From Pseudomonadota bacterium (lineage in GTDB: Bacteria; Desulfobacterota; Desulfobulbia; Desulfobulbales; JAHJIY01), in assembly GCA_018823175.1 (NCBI GenBank), contig JAHJIY010000042.1:41035-105034 (forward strand): DNA of 64,000 bases, given 5' to 3'. Below the pieces are notes generated by a model. That model did no database searches. It saw nothing but the letters and a program-made list of their open reading frames with translations, and was not told where the DNA came from. Each line of letters begins with the position of its first letter. Position 1 is the stretch's first letter. Below are positions 27,599-35,693 of this stretch, piece by piece. A program made the position numbers and the translations under genes.

Positions 27599-28264
27599 TT
27601 ATCCGATTAAGGAGAGATCAAGAAAACTATAGCCGTCGTGGGTAATGATCTCACCCTCTTGCAGTATTATTTCCTGAGAAAAGATGGGGCCGTTGGTTAC
27701 CACCGTATGAAATTCGCCTTCTTCGCCGCAGGCGTCTACCCCTGCCTGTTCCAGGTCGTTGATCGTCGGCTGATCCAGAATCCGGCCTAAAAATGAGTGG
27801 TCCAGTCTTTCATTTTTGACCGCGACGATCTTTGCGGTGAACCCGGTTTCGAGAAACTCATTTAACAGGGTTCGTCTTGCTTCCTGCCAGAGCGGCAGAA
27901 GGGGGATGATGCCCTTTGCGGCGCAGACCCGTTCGACCCATGCCCGGTGCGGTTCAAGATCGATATCTCCAAATATACCATATTCTATTTCTTGTTCCTT
28001 GATTTTGGCAAGACCGTCCAGGAAGACTTCTTCGTAGTTATCCCATGATGCGGATCCGGTCATCAGGGGGATGGCCAGGGAAGCGGCCTGGGCCTTGATG
28101 ATCTCGGGATGCAGGCCGTGGGATCTTGATCTCTGACCGCTATTAGTCAGCATGGTCAAAAGCAGGGCCGGGCGGCCGCTCGCCTTGATAGATCGATATA
28201 GAGCGAGGCAGGAATCCTTGCCGCCGCTCCAGGAACTGAATATTTTCTTGTTTTTTATTTTCAT
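27599..28264 (-). CDS. Dph6-like ATP pyrophosphatase (B12-operon associated)
   Basis: This 221-residue protein has the PP-loop FSSWSGGKDSCLALY at the N-terminus and a C-terminal GEEGEFHTVVTNGP segment typical of the diphthine-ammonia-ligase-like family. Bacteria lack diphthamide, so the substrate must differ. The gene lies between btuB and exbB under a cobalamin riboswitch, which suggests a role in handling cobalamin or a cobamide precursor, for example an amidation or adenylation step. This role is inference from context. A hairpin precedes its start. Confidence 0.75.
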   Translation of the reverse strand: MKIKNKKIFSSWSGGKDSCLALYRSIKASGRPALLLTMLTNSGQRSRSHGLHPEIIKAQAASLAIPLMTGSASWDNYEEVFLDGLAKIKEQEIEYGIFGDIDLEPHRAWVERVCAAKGIIPLLPLWQEARRTLLNEFLETGFTAKIVAVKNERLDHSFLGRILDQPTINDLEQAGVDACGEEGEFHTVVTNGPIFSQEIILQEGEIITHDGYSFLDLSLIG

Positions 28265-28273
28265 GGTCGCAGG

Positions 28274-28306
28274 CTTCCGGCTCCTCTAATAAAAGGGAGC
28301 CGGAAG
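28274..28306 (-). promoter_or_regulatory. Intercistronic hairpin between btuB and the Dph6-like gene
   Basis: An 11-bp perfect stem (CTTCCGGCTCC with GGAGCCGGAAG) occupies most of the 54-base gap and includes the purine-rich sequence before the downstream ATG. There is no T tract on the minus strand, so it is unlikely to terminate transcription. It may stabilise the btuB message or limit translation of the next gene. Confidence 0.55.
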
Positions 28307-28318
28307 TAACAGATATTT

Positions 28319-30274
28319 TTAATTATGGAATTTCATCCCGACATAGGCCGACAGGCCGGGAGTGGCATAACTCCAGGCCTCTTCATACTTCTCGTCAAAG
28401 AGATTGTCCACTCGGCCGTAAAACTGGATCTGCTCGGTCAGGTCATAGGTGGTGGCCAGATTGACGACCGTATAGCTGTCCAGAGTTTCTACCGGGGCAG
28501 TGGTAATGCAGTCTCTTTCACCGGCCCAGTTCAGGTCCATCGAGATTGAGGCTTTCTCTCCTATTCTGTATCGGGCATCGAAGAATATCTTGTTCATCGG
28601 TCGTCGGGCCAGCCGCTTGCCGTTTGGATCTTCGGTGTTATTATAGGTGTAACTCAGTTGCAGGGTAAGAGATTCGGTCGGGGTGTAGCCGATTACCGTT
28701 TCCACCCCCTTGGTCCTGGTGTCACCAGGTTGCTGGGCGTAATGCCAGAGGACGAAATCATAGTCAATCCGGTCTTCAAATTTCATCTCAAAATAGGTCA
28801 CGCCAAGTTTGAGTTGACCGGCGAGTAATTCCTGCTCCGCCCCGAGGTTCCAGCCGGTACTTTTTTCGGCCTCCAGCACATCACTGCCATAAGCGGAATA
28901 CAACTCATAAAGGGAAGGGGCCCTGAAGCCGGTCCCGTAATTGGCCTTGAAGGTGGTCTTGGTGGCGGCAAGGGTGTAGGCTGGAGCGATCCGGTAAGTG
29001 AATTCGCTGCCGAATTTGTCGTGATCGTCAAGGCGCCCGCCGACCACCAGATCAAAATTGTCCCCGACCAATATCTGGTCCTGGAGCCAATAGCTGATGG
29101 TCTCGGCATTTTTGTCGGTAATGGCTTCGGCCGTACTTTCCATTTCTTCCCGCTGGTGGCCGACCCCGATGGTGATCAGGTTTGCTTCATGGAGATGCGC
29201 GCCGCCCTGCCAGGTAACCTCCCGGCTCGTACCGTTATAATCGTAGCTGGGCAGACCGTCGTTATCAAAGGAGTCACGGTTATGGTTGGCCGACTGCAGC
29301 GCAAGATCGGAAGAAAACTTGTCATCGGCAAATGAATTATGCAGGTTCAGTCGGGCAAAAAGCTCTTTGCTTTCAGCCCTGCTTTTTTTCAGGCCATCTG
29401 GTTCCGGCAAGTTTGATTTTAAAGGATCCGGGTCCCAACCGCCGATCCGATCACCAAGTGAACCCGTACTGTAATTGTAGTCATCCAGCTCAACGCTGGA
29501 ATCCAGATAGCGGACCACTGTGTTGATCTTGAACTCCGGATTAATTTCCAGCCCCAGATTGGTCGACAGGGTGGTGTTCTCCCAGCCGTCCTCTTCCGAG
29601 GTATTGCCGTCGTGGGGGATCTGGTCGTTGTCGTCGTTGGCGGTTGAGAATCCTTTGCTCTCGGTGCGGGAGGCGGCAATGGAGTAATCAAGTTTTTTTA
29701 CCTTGCCGGCTGATCCGCCATAGATCTTCCATGTTTCTTCGGAGCCGCCTTCAATTCCGGCGTGGATCTTTGGGCTGCCGGTCCCTTTTTTGGTGATGAT
29801 ATTGATTACTCCGGCTGTGGCGTTGCTGCCGTAGAGCACACTCATCGGGCCGCGGACGATCTCGATCCGCTCAATATTATCGGTAGTCAGGGTGCCGAGG
29901 TTTGCGCCGCGGTTTGCCTGGGACGGATCGTTGAACATGATGCCGTCGACCAGGATCAGGGTGTTTTTATTGTCCGCTCCGCGCATAAAGACCGAGGTGT
30001 TGGTCCCCGGGCCGCCATTGGCTTTGACGTCGAGGCCGGGCACCCCTTTTAACACTTCTGCGACCGTTATCTGTTTTTTCTGTTCAATTTCCTCGGCGCT
30101 GATCACGGTGATTGAACTGCCGCCAACCTTGTCCTGTAATGCCTCGGAACGGGTGGCGGTCACCACCACTTCGGTCATGGTTGCTACCTCTTGATCGGGC
30201 TCAGAATCGGCGGCCCAAACCGGGACGGCGGGGAGCAAGGTTGCCATGCATACTAAAATCTGGAACATCTTCAT
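28319..30274 (-). CDS. btuB: TonB-dependent outer-membrane receptor for cobalamin, BtuB-like
   Basis: This 651-residue receptor has a signal peptide (to about VWAA), a TonB box (TEVVVTATR), a plug domain with SVFMRGADNKNTLILVDGIMFND and RIEIVRGPMSVLYGSNATAGVINIITKKG, and a 22-strand-type barrel ending in an aromatic-rich strand (AYVGMKFHN). The frame runs upstream to 30583 through the riboswitch; the true start at 30274 has AGGAGG 8 bases upstream. It imports B12 across the outer membrane using TonB-ExbBD from the same operon. Confidence 0.92.
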   Translation of the reverse strand: MKMFQILVCMATLLPAVPVWAADSEPDQEVATMTEVVVTATRSEALQDKVGGSSITVISAEEIEQKKQITVAEVLKGVPGLDVKANGGPGTNTSVFMRGADNKNTLILVDGIMFNDPSQANRGANLGTLTTDNIERIEIVRGPMSVLYGSNATAGVINIITKKGTGSPKIHAGIEGGSEETWKIYGGSAGKVKKLDYSIAASRTESKGFSTANDDNDQIPHDGNTSEEDGWENTTLSTNLGLEINPEFKINTVVRYLDSSVELDDYNYSTGSLGDRIGGWDPDPLKSNLPEPDGLKKSRAESKELFARLNLHNSFADDKFSSDLALQSANHNRDSFDNDGLPSYDYNGTSREVTWQGGAHLHEANLITIGVGHQREEMESTAEAITDKNAETISYWLQDQILVGDNFDLVVGGRLDDHDKFGSEFTYRIAPAYTLAATKTTFKANYGTGFRAPSLYELYSAYGSDVLEAEKSTGWNLGAEQELLAGQLKLGVTYFEMKFEDRIDYDFVLWHYAQQPGDTRTKGVETVIGYTPTESLTLQLSYTYNNTEDPNGKRLARRPMNKIFFDARYRIGEKASISMDLNWAGERDCITTAPVETLDSYTVVNLATTYDLTEQIQFYGRVDNLFDEKYEEAWSYATPGLSAYVGMKFHN

Positions 30275-30312
30275 TGAAACTGCCTCCTGTAAAAGTATTT
30301 TGTCCGAGGCAT

Positions 30313-30351
30313 AAAAAAATCCCCGGACCGAAAAAAATTCGATCCGGGGAT
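30313..30351 (-). terminator. Intrinsic terminator of the cobalamin riboswitch
   Basis: On the minus strand ATCCCCGGA pairs with TCCGGGGAT around a T-rich loop and is followed directly by seven T. It lies between the riboswitch aptamer and the btuB ribosome-binding site. It therefore looks like the expression platform: B12 binding would favour this hairpin and stop transcription. Confidence 0.88.
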
Positions 30352-30407
30352 TCCCAATAATATCCGCAAGATCCGATCCGGCCCTTGTCCGCGGGGCTTG
30401 ATCAAAT

Positions 30408-30591
30408 ATTTTCAGGCCGGTCTTCTGACTTCCTCCCCCTTTCGGCAGCCTTCCCGTCCGTAAATGCGGACAGTGGCATGCAATGGCCAAAAGAGTTTCT
30501 CTTTCATCTGAAAAAGAGGAGAGGTTACAGCGGCGGGTCCGTCCCGGATTTACACCGGGTTCCCTGTTATGCTCTGCGAGCACCTGAAAAT
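30408..30591 (-). promoter_or_regulatory. Cobalamin (B12) riboswitch
   Basis: Read on the minus strand, the region opens with ATTTTCAGG and closes with the complementary CCTGAAAAT (P1). Between them are AACAGGGAACCCGGTG, GGACCCGCCGCTGTA, the B12-box element ATGCCACTG, and AGTCAGAAGACCGGCC near the 3' end, all hallmark segments of the AdoCbl riboswitch. It lies about 135 bases upstream of btuB and should repress the whole btuB-exbBD-tonB-btuFCD operon when B12 is plentiful. Confidence 0.95.
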
Positions 30592-30863
30592 CTATGTATT
30601 CGTAAAAAAGTTAAAGCACCAAGGTGCGCATTTTTACGAGGCCAACAAAATCTGGCTGGCAGCCGGTATATTAAAAAAATATGACCGGCTGACTGATGCT
30701 CCCCAAAATAAAGTTTCAGGGATAAAAGTCAAGGTTATTTTTTTCCACTATTGTCGACTCTCTTAACTTTTTTAAAGTTGAATCTTTTCATTGAAAATCA
30801 GTAGAATGAAATTGGATACCTTTTCTTTTTCTGTTTTTACAGGCAAACATATTGGGCGGTACG

Positions 30864-31925
30864 ATGAAAAAGATACTACTGGTTGACGACGAAACCGAGG
30901 AACTCAGAATTCTTTCAATAGTTCTTGACTGCAAAGAGATCAGGGCCGAGATTCTCACGGCCTCTTCCGGCGAAGAGGCTCTGGATCTGATAAAAAAAGA
31001 AGAGATCAACCTTTTGATCACCGATGTTCATATGCCGGGGATGAACGGGATGGAACTTATCATGGCGGCATCAGCTGAGGTCCCTGACCTTGCTTTTATC
31101 GTATTGACTGCCTATGCCACCGCTGAAATAGAGCGCGATGCGCTGCTTAAAGGATGCCTTCGTTTTGTGGAAAAACCTTATGATATAGAAGAGTTACGGG
31201 AAATCGTGATTGAGGGCCTGGCTCTCAAGAAAGGCTTTACCGGTACCATGGTCGGGATCAACCTCGCCGACCTTATTCAGCTCAATTGTCTGTCGAGTAA
31301 TACCGGCGCGCTCAAGGTCAGTGACCGTAAAAAATCAGGAGTGATTTTTTTTGATCGTGGCGATATTGTCCACGCCATGGTTGGTGATGTTGAAGGCGAA
31401 GAAGCATTTTATCAGATACTGGCCTTACGTGACGGCAACATTGAAAGCAGAAAAAACGTTAAGGCTCCGACCCGGAGCATCGACAAAAGCCATGTCGCCC
31501 TGTTGCTTGAGGGAAGCCGCCGCAGCGACGAGAACGAAAACCATGAGCAAAACGAAACCGAAGAACCGGAAGCCCCGCAAATTGCGCTGTTCAGGAAACT
31601 GGCAAAAATATCAGGATACATTGGTGCCGCGATCCTGAAGAAAAAGGGCGAGATCGTAGCTTTAGATATAATTGAGGATAAACTTAATCTAAGTAGCGGC
31701 GGGCCGATTCTGGCCGAACTTTTCAAAAAGGCGGTAAAAGCCACCGTCCAAAGCGGCCTTGAAAAATGCGTCTCCACAATAATTGATGCCGCTGATGGTA
31801 CCATTGCAATGTGCAGCGTCGGCCGCAAAAAAGAACTCATTCTGGTCATTTTGATTGCTCCGGGAAACAACCAGGCTCTTTTACAGATGAAAATGGCCCA
31901 TTTTACCCAGGAAGTAAGTATCTAA
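30864..31925 (+). CDS. Response regulator with DUF4388 and roadblock-like C-terminus
   Basis: This 353-residue protein has a receiver at 1-120 with D54 in LITDVHMPGMNG. A DUF4388 (PATAN-like) domain at about 125-200 contains GTMVGINLADLIQLNCLSS and GVIFFDRGDIVHAMVGD. After an acidic linker, a C-terminal part (about 245-353, GAAILKKKGEIVAL... CSVGRKKELILVILIAPG) resembles Roadblock/LC7 modules; that last call is tentative. There is no DNA-binding output; DUF4388 and roadblock modules usually mediate protein contacts, often with small GTPases. The ATG at 30864 is preferred over TTG at 30852. Confidence 0.8.
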   Translation: MKKILLVDDETEELRILSIVLDCKEIRAEILTASSGEEALDLIKKEEINLLITDVHMPGMNGMELIMAASAEVPDLAFIVLTAYATAEIERDALLKGCLRFVEKPYDIEELREIVIEGLALKKGFTGTMVGINLADLIQLNCLSSNTGALKVSDRKKSGVIFFDRGDIVHAMVGDVEGEEAFYQILALRDGNIESRKNVKAPTRSIDKSHVALLLEGSRRSDENENHEQNETEEPEAPQIALFRKLAKISGYIGAAILKKKGEIVALDIIEDKLNLSSGGPILAELFKKAVKATVQSGLEKCVSTIIDAADGTIAMCSVGRKKELILVILIAPGNNQALLQMKMAHFTQEVSI

Positions 31926-32368
31926 AAGATTTTGTGATTACCAATAAGTTTCAGCCACAAAAGGAGTCATCGCAGACTTCGATCTCAACAATTTTGCAAT
32001 CAGCTTGTTCCTGGAATTTATACCAGGAGATTGCCGCGCCGCTTTGCTCCTCGCAAAGACTTGCAAGTCTCTTCCTCAAAGCAGTTGAAAGTCGATGGTA
32101 ATCACAAAAAGTTATGTTTTGAGGCTTGACAGTTCGGAACAAATCCAACGATAATTATTTATTATATCTTCAGGCTACCTCAAGGGTACTTCCTGTGGGG
32201 CGCATAAGTTTTGTTTACGCCGATTAGATGGCTCAAACGAAAGTTATGTGTCAGGGAAATTTTTTTAGGAACCATTGAACGGTATTTACTTGTCGATTGG
32301 TTGCCGTCAAAATGGTCATTGAGTAGACCAGGAAAATCAACCATTTCAGGAAGCGTCAATAAAGAAGA
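31926..32368. other. 443-base intergenic region containing a MITE-like element
   Basis: No gene is called. The first 180 bases form an inverted-repeat element, described separately. The remainder, 32110-32368, is AT-rich and includes the promoter region of the PAS-LuxR regulator. A 65-codon minus-strand frame (31951-32148) coincides with the repeat element and is not called. Confidence 0.5.
31930..32109. repeat. MITE-like element with 14-bp terminal inverted repeats
   Basis: TTTTGTGATTACCA at 31930-31943 is perfectly complementary to TGGTAATCACAAAA at 32096-32109, and partial complementarity continues inward. The interior includes GATTGCCGCGCCGCTTTGCTCCTCGCAAAG, similar in style to dispersed intergenic repeats. 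No transposase is encoded. Its copy number elsewhere cannot be judged from this window. Confidence 0.6.
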
Positions 32369-33646
32369 ATGACTTTGCCTCAAACCCGTAAATATGTTTT
32401 TTCATGGGACCTTCTTGGCGATATTGCGGAGGGACGACCTAATCTTGGGCAAAACGCCAGATTGGAGGTTTATCGGCTGATGCATTTTGCCTTGGATCAT
32501 GTCCGGGAGGCCATCTTCTTGATCAATCCGGAAGGAGGTTTCGAGTACGTCAATCAAGAGGCCTGCCGGATTATGGGCTATTCTTTAAACCAGTTTCTTG
32601 GTCTTGGGGTCAGCGATATCGACCCGGATTTTCCTTTGGAGCAGTGGTCTGCACACTGGCAGGATTTAAAAGATAAAGGATCGATGATCATGGAAGGTCG
32701 ACATCGGACCAAGGCTGGTGTCGAGTTTCCGGTGGAGATCAATGCCAATTATTTTGAATTTGACGGTCGAGGGTACAATCTGTCCCTGGTCCGTGACATC
32801 AGCGAGCGGAAGCGGGCTGAAATCCTCCTGCGTAAACAGGAGCAGGAGTTCCGCACCCTGGCGGAAAACTCGCCGGATAATATCAGTCGCTATGATCGGG
32901 AAGGTCGATTCTTGTACCTCAACGAGAAATTAGCTGATTTTTTGCGGATAAATTCCGGCGAGGTCTTGGGGAAAAATCGAACGGAAATCAGGCCGGACGA
33001 ATCATATTCCGACTATTTTGCCATGATGATGAAAGCCATGGAAACCGATACCATCCTGGAAATGGAACTTGAAATACCGGATAGGGAAAAAGAGGTCCAT
33101 CTGATTCGATTCGTTCCGGAGCACGATGAACACGGCCGGGTGATAGGCGCTTTCGCCTTTGGTCGGGACATCAGCGATTATCTGCAAAACAAGAGAACTT
33201 TGCGCCGGCAGCAGGAGGAACTTGCCGCTAATAAGGCGGCGCTTTCGGTCTTGCTGGATCATACCCGGCAATCCGAGACCGAGATCCAGAAAAATGTTTT
33301 GGCCACCCTGGAAAACATGGTGATTCCGTATCTGGATGAGGCCATGGAGGCGGTGACTGAAAATGCCACCGCCTCTGTCGCCCTGCAGGCCGCCCTAGAT
33401 TGCCTCAGGCAGGTGACGTCCCCGTATGCCAAAAAAATAGCATCACCGGAAGTTGGTTTAAGCCCCCGGGAACTTCAGATTGCCGATCTGGTTAAACAGG
33501 GGCTGACCACCAAGGATATTGCCGGCCGCTTTAATTTAGCGGTGGGGACGGTTGAATTTTACCGCGACCGGATCCGTAAAAAACTAAAAATTAAGAATAA
33601 AAAAGCCAATCTCCGGACCTATCTCCTTTCCATGCAGAATGGATGA
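32369..33646 (+). CDS. PAS-PAS transcriptional regulator with LuxR-type HTH
   Basis: This 425-residue cytoplasmic protein has PAS domains at about 30-150 and 155-275, a coiled segment, and a LuxR-type DNA-binding domain at about 360-420 with LSPRELQIADLVKQGLTTKDIAGRFNLAVGTVEFYRDRIRKKL. It has no receiver, so a PAS-bound ligand or redox state probably controls DNA binding directly. Its first PAS has the DIDP-x-F...W..HW pattern shared with two kinases in the window. It is encoded just before a PAS-PAS kinase and an MCP. Confidence 0.88.
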   Translation: MTLPQTRKYVFSWDLLGDIAEGRPNLGQNARLEVYRLMHFALDHVREAIFLINPEGGFEYVNQEACRIMGYSLNQFLGLGVSDIDPDFPLEQWSAHWQDLKDKGSMIMEGRHRTKAGVEFPVEINANYFEFDGRGYNLSLVRDISERKRAEILLRKQEQEFRTLAENSPDNISRYDREGRFLYLNEKLADFLRINSGEVLGKNRTEIRPDESYSDYFAMMMKAMETDTILEMELEIPDREKEVHLIRFVPEHDEHGRVIGAFAFGRDISDYLQNKRTLRRQQEELAANKAALSVLLDHTRQSETEIQKNVLATLENMVIPYLDEAMEAVTENATASVALQAALDCLRQVTSPYAKKIASPEVGLSPRELQIADLVKQGLTTKDIAGRFNLAVGTVEFYRDRIRKKLKIKNKKANLRTYLLSMQNG

Positions 33647-33723
33647 TCGTTAACCTGATGTGATCATCTCCTCTTAACGCAAGCCAGTCAATAATCTTCA
33701 GCCATATTCTAGATACTTAATAC

Positions 33724-33747
33724 TAGAATACTCCGGTATTTATTCTA
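33724..33747. promoter_or_regulatory. Inverted repeat, candidate operator upstream of PAS kinase
   Basis: CTAGAATAC and GTATT-T-ATTCTAG form an imperfect palindrome around TCCG. The right half, CGGTATTTATTCT, recurs exactly at 37393-37405 after the MCP gene. A regulator such as the LuxR-type protein encoded just upstream could bind here; this is inference. Confidence 0.4.
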
Positions 33748-33860
33748 GGTTGCGCCAATTGTCGTCTCCAATGCACACTAAAAAGAGGGTTTTTTCTGGG
33801 TAATTAATGTCGGGATGTTTTCCGCCTATGCTGAATTCGTCATGCAATGGAGGTGTAAAA

Positions 33861-33971
33861 GTGAAAAAAATCTCATTGGAATTGAAGAAGAACGTCGGTG
33901 GCTGGGAGGAGCCGGTGAAGGATACGGGGCCAGCGTTGGTCCTAACCGTGCTCGCCCGGTTATGGGCCTGA
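33861..33971 (+). CDS. Candidate 36-codon ORF upstream of the PAS-PAS kinase
   Basis: A GTG preceded by GGAGGTG at good spacing opens a frame beginning MKKISLELKKNVGGWEE and ending TVLARLWA. It stops 10 bases before the kinase ATG. No family is recognised. It may be a leader peptide coupled to kinase translation or a small protein. The rest of the 33647-33981 gap holds the palindrome at 33724-33747 and no other gene. Confidence 0.35.
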   Translation: MKKISLELKKNVGGWEEPVKDTGPALVLTVLARLWA

Positions 33972-33981
33972 GGTGGCCGCC

Positions 33982-35637
33982 ATGAAAAGCATGGAAACAA
34001 GGCGCTTTGGCCGGGATTCATCGGAGTCGATAAAATTCGGAGGTGACAACAATCAGGTTGTCAAGGAACTGCGGGAGACCAATGCCCGACTTATCGCGCT
34101 GATTCAATCGATCCCCGATGTGATTTTTTTTAAGGACAATGATGGACGTTATCAGCTTGCCAATCGGGCCGCCGAACTATTCATGGGGGTTGATCTCCAA
34201 GGTCTGATCGGTCGAACGGATCATGAGTTACTACCTCAGGATCTGGCTGAGCAATGCCGGGAGAGTGATGAACGGGTTCTGCGCGAAGGGAGGCCCCGCA
34301 GTTTTGAGGAACAGTATTGTTGGGAAAATGGCGAGGCGAGTTTTTTCGAGACGATCAAATCCCCGATTCTGGACGAGGAAGGCAACCAGATTGGGCTTGT
34401 CGGTGTGGCCCGTGATATTACCCAAAGAAAACGGAATGAGGAAAAACTTCAGGCATCCAACGATGCCCTACAGGGACAGTTAAGGTTTATAGAGACACTC
34501 TTGGAAACTATCCCCCTGGCCGTATTCTACAAGGATGTTCAGGGACGTTATCTGGGATGTAACGAGGCCTTCTCAATAATTATGGGGGTTAGCCGGGAGG
34601 AGATCATCGGTAAATCCGTCTTTGACTTGTGGCAGGAAGATCTGGCCCAGGTTTACCATGATCATGATCAAGAGTTGCTTCGAAACCCCGGTCGTCAGAT
34701 CTATGAACAGACAATCCGCAATTTACAGGGAGAATCCTTCCATGTCATGTACTCCAAGGATGTTTTTCTGGATGAAAAAGGGCAAGTCGGCGGCATTATC
34801 GGGGCCTTTCTGGATATTAGCAAGCGCAAGAAAGCGGAAAATGATCTCAAGATATTAAATGAAACCCTTGAACTGCGGATTAAGGAAGAGGTCGCCGCTT
34901 GCCGGGAGAAGGAGCAGATGTTGCTTCAACAAAGCAAGATGGCGACTATGGGTGAGATGATTGGCGCCATCGCCCATCAGTGGCGACAACCGCTTAACTT
35001 TGTCGGGCTTCAGGTTCAGGACTTGATGTGGACGTATCAATATCGGGAACTTAACAACATTTATCTGACCAAGGCCACCGAGGATATAATGGACCAGATC
35101 AAGTTCATGTCACGGACCATTGATGATTTCAGAAACTTTTTCAGGCCGACGAAAGAAAAGGAATTGTTCAACATTGGGCATGCTATCAGAGATACGCTTA
35201 GCCTTGTGTCAGCCCAACTCGCCCGTAATTTCATTCAGGTGAAAGTTGTGATTGCAAATGAATCCCTGGTGGTGGAGGGATATCCAAACGAATTTAAGCA
35301 TGCCATGCTCAACCTTACCATGAACGCAAGAGATGCTCTGCTGGAAGCCGCCGAAGCTTGCCAAGACCAGTCTGGCACATGCGGACAGATATCTATTTCC
35401 GCCACCGAGCAGGATGAAGCCATCGTGATTACCCTCGCCGATAATGCCGCCGGAATTCCCTTACAGATTATCGATCGTATCTTCGAACCATATTTTACCA
35501 CCAAAGAGTCTAGCAAGGGGAGTGGCATCGGCCTGTACATGGCCAAGAGGATTATTGAACAAAATATGGGTGGGTCACTCACCGTCCGAAACCTGGATCA
35601 GGGAGCGGAATTTCGGGTGGCTTTTCACGCTATCTGA
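33982..35637 (+). CDS. PAS-PAS sensor histidine kinase
   Basis: This cytoplasmic kinase of 551 residues has PAS domains at about 35-155 (DVIFFKDNDGRYQLANRAAELF) and 165-285 (AVFYKDVQGRYLGCNEAF), HisKA with H332 in AIAHQWRQPLN, and an HATPase with NLTMNARDAL, DNAAGIP and GSGIGLYMAKRI. The ATG at 33982 has GAGGTGG upstream; a GTG at 33973 is less likely. No receiver is fused, and the nearest free-standing receiver is not adjacent, so its partner is unknown. The MCP that follows may share its signal. Confidence 0.9.
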   Translation: MKSMETRRFGRDSSESIKFGGDNNQVVKELRETNARLIALIQSIPDVIFFKDNDGRYQLANRAAELFMGVDLQGLIGRTDHELLPQDLAEQCRESDERVLREGRPRSFEEQYCWENGEASFFETIKSPILDEEGNQIGLVGVARDITQRKRNEEKLQASNDALQGQLRFIETLLETIPLAVFYKDVQGRYLGCNEAFSIIMGVSREEIIGKSVFDLWQEDLAQVYHDHDQELLRNPGRQIYEQTIRNLQGESFHVMYSKDVFLDEKGQVGGIIGAFLDISKRKKAENDLKILNETLELRIKEEVAACREKEQMLLQQSKMATMGEMIGAIAHQWRQPLNFVGLQVQDLMWTYQYRELNNIYLTKATEDIMDQIKFMSRTIDDFRNFFRPTKEKELFNIGHAIRDTLSLVSAQLARNFIQVKVVIANESLVVEGYPNEFKHAMLNLTMNARDALLEAAEACQDQSGTCGQISISATEQDEAIVITLADNAAGIPLQIIDRIFEPYFTTKESSKGSGIGLYMAKRIIEQNMGGSLTVRNLDQGAEFRVAFHAI

Positions 35638-35693
35638 GGTTCGGATTAAGATTTGATTGAGAATACTCATTCTTTTGAGAGAGGAGGTCGAAG

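Noticed and set aside
30275..30583. Upstream extension of the btuB frame
   Set aside because: It runs through the riboswitch and its terminator; the start at 30274 has AGGAGG and opens a signal peptide.
31951..32148. 65-codon minus-strand ORF
   Set aside because: It coincides with the inverted-repeat element, so the open frame is more likely a by-product of the repeat.
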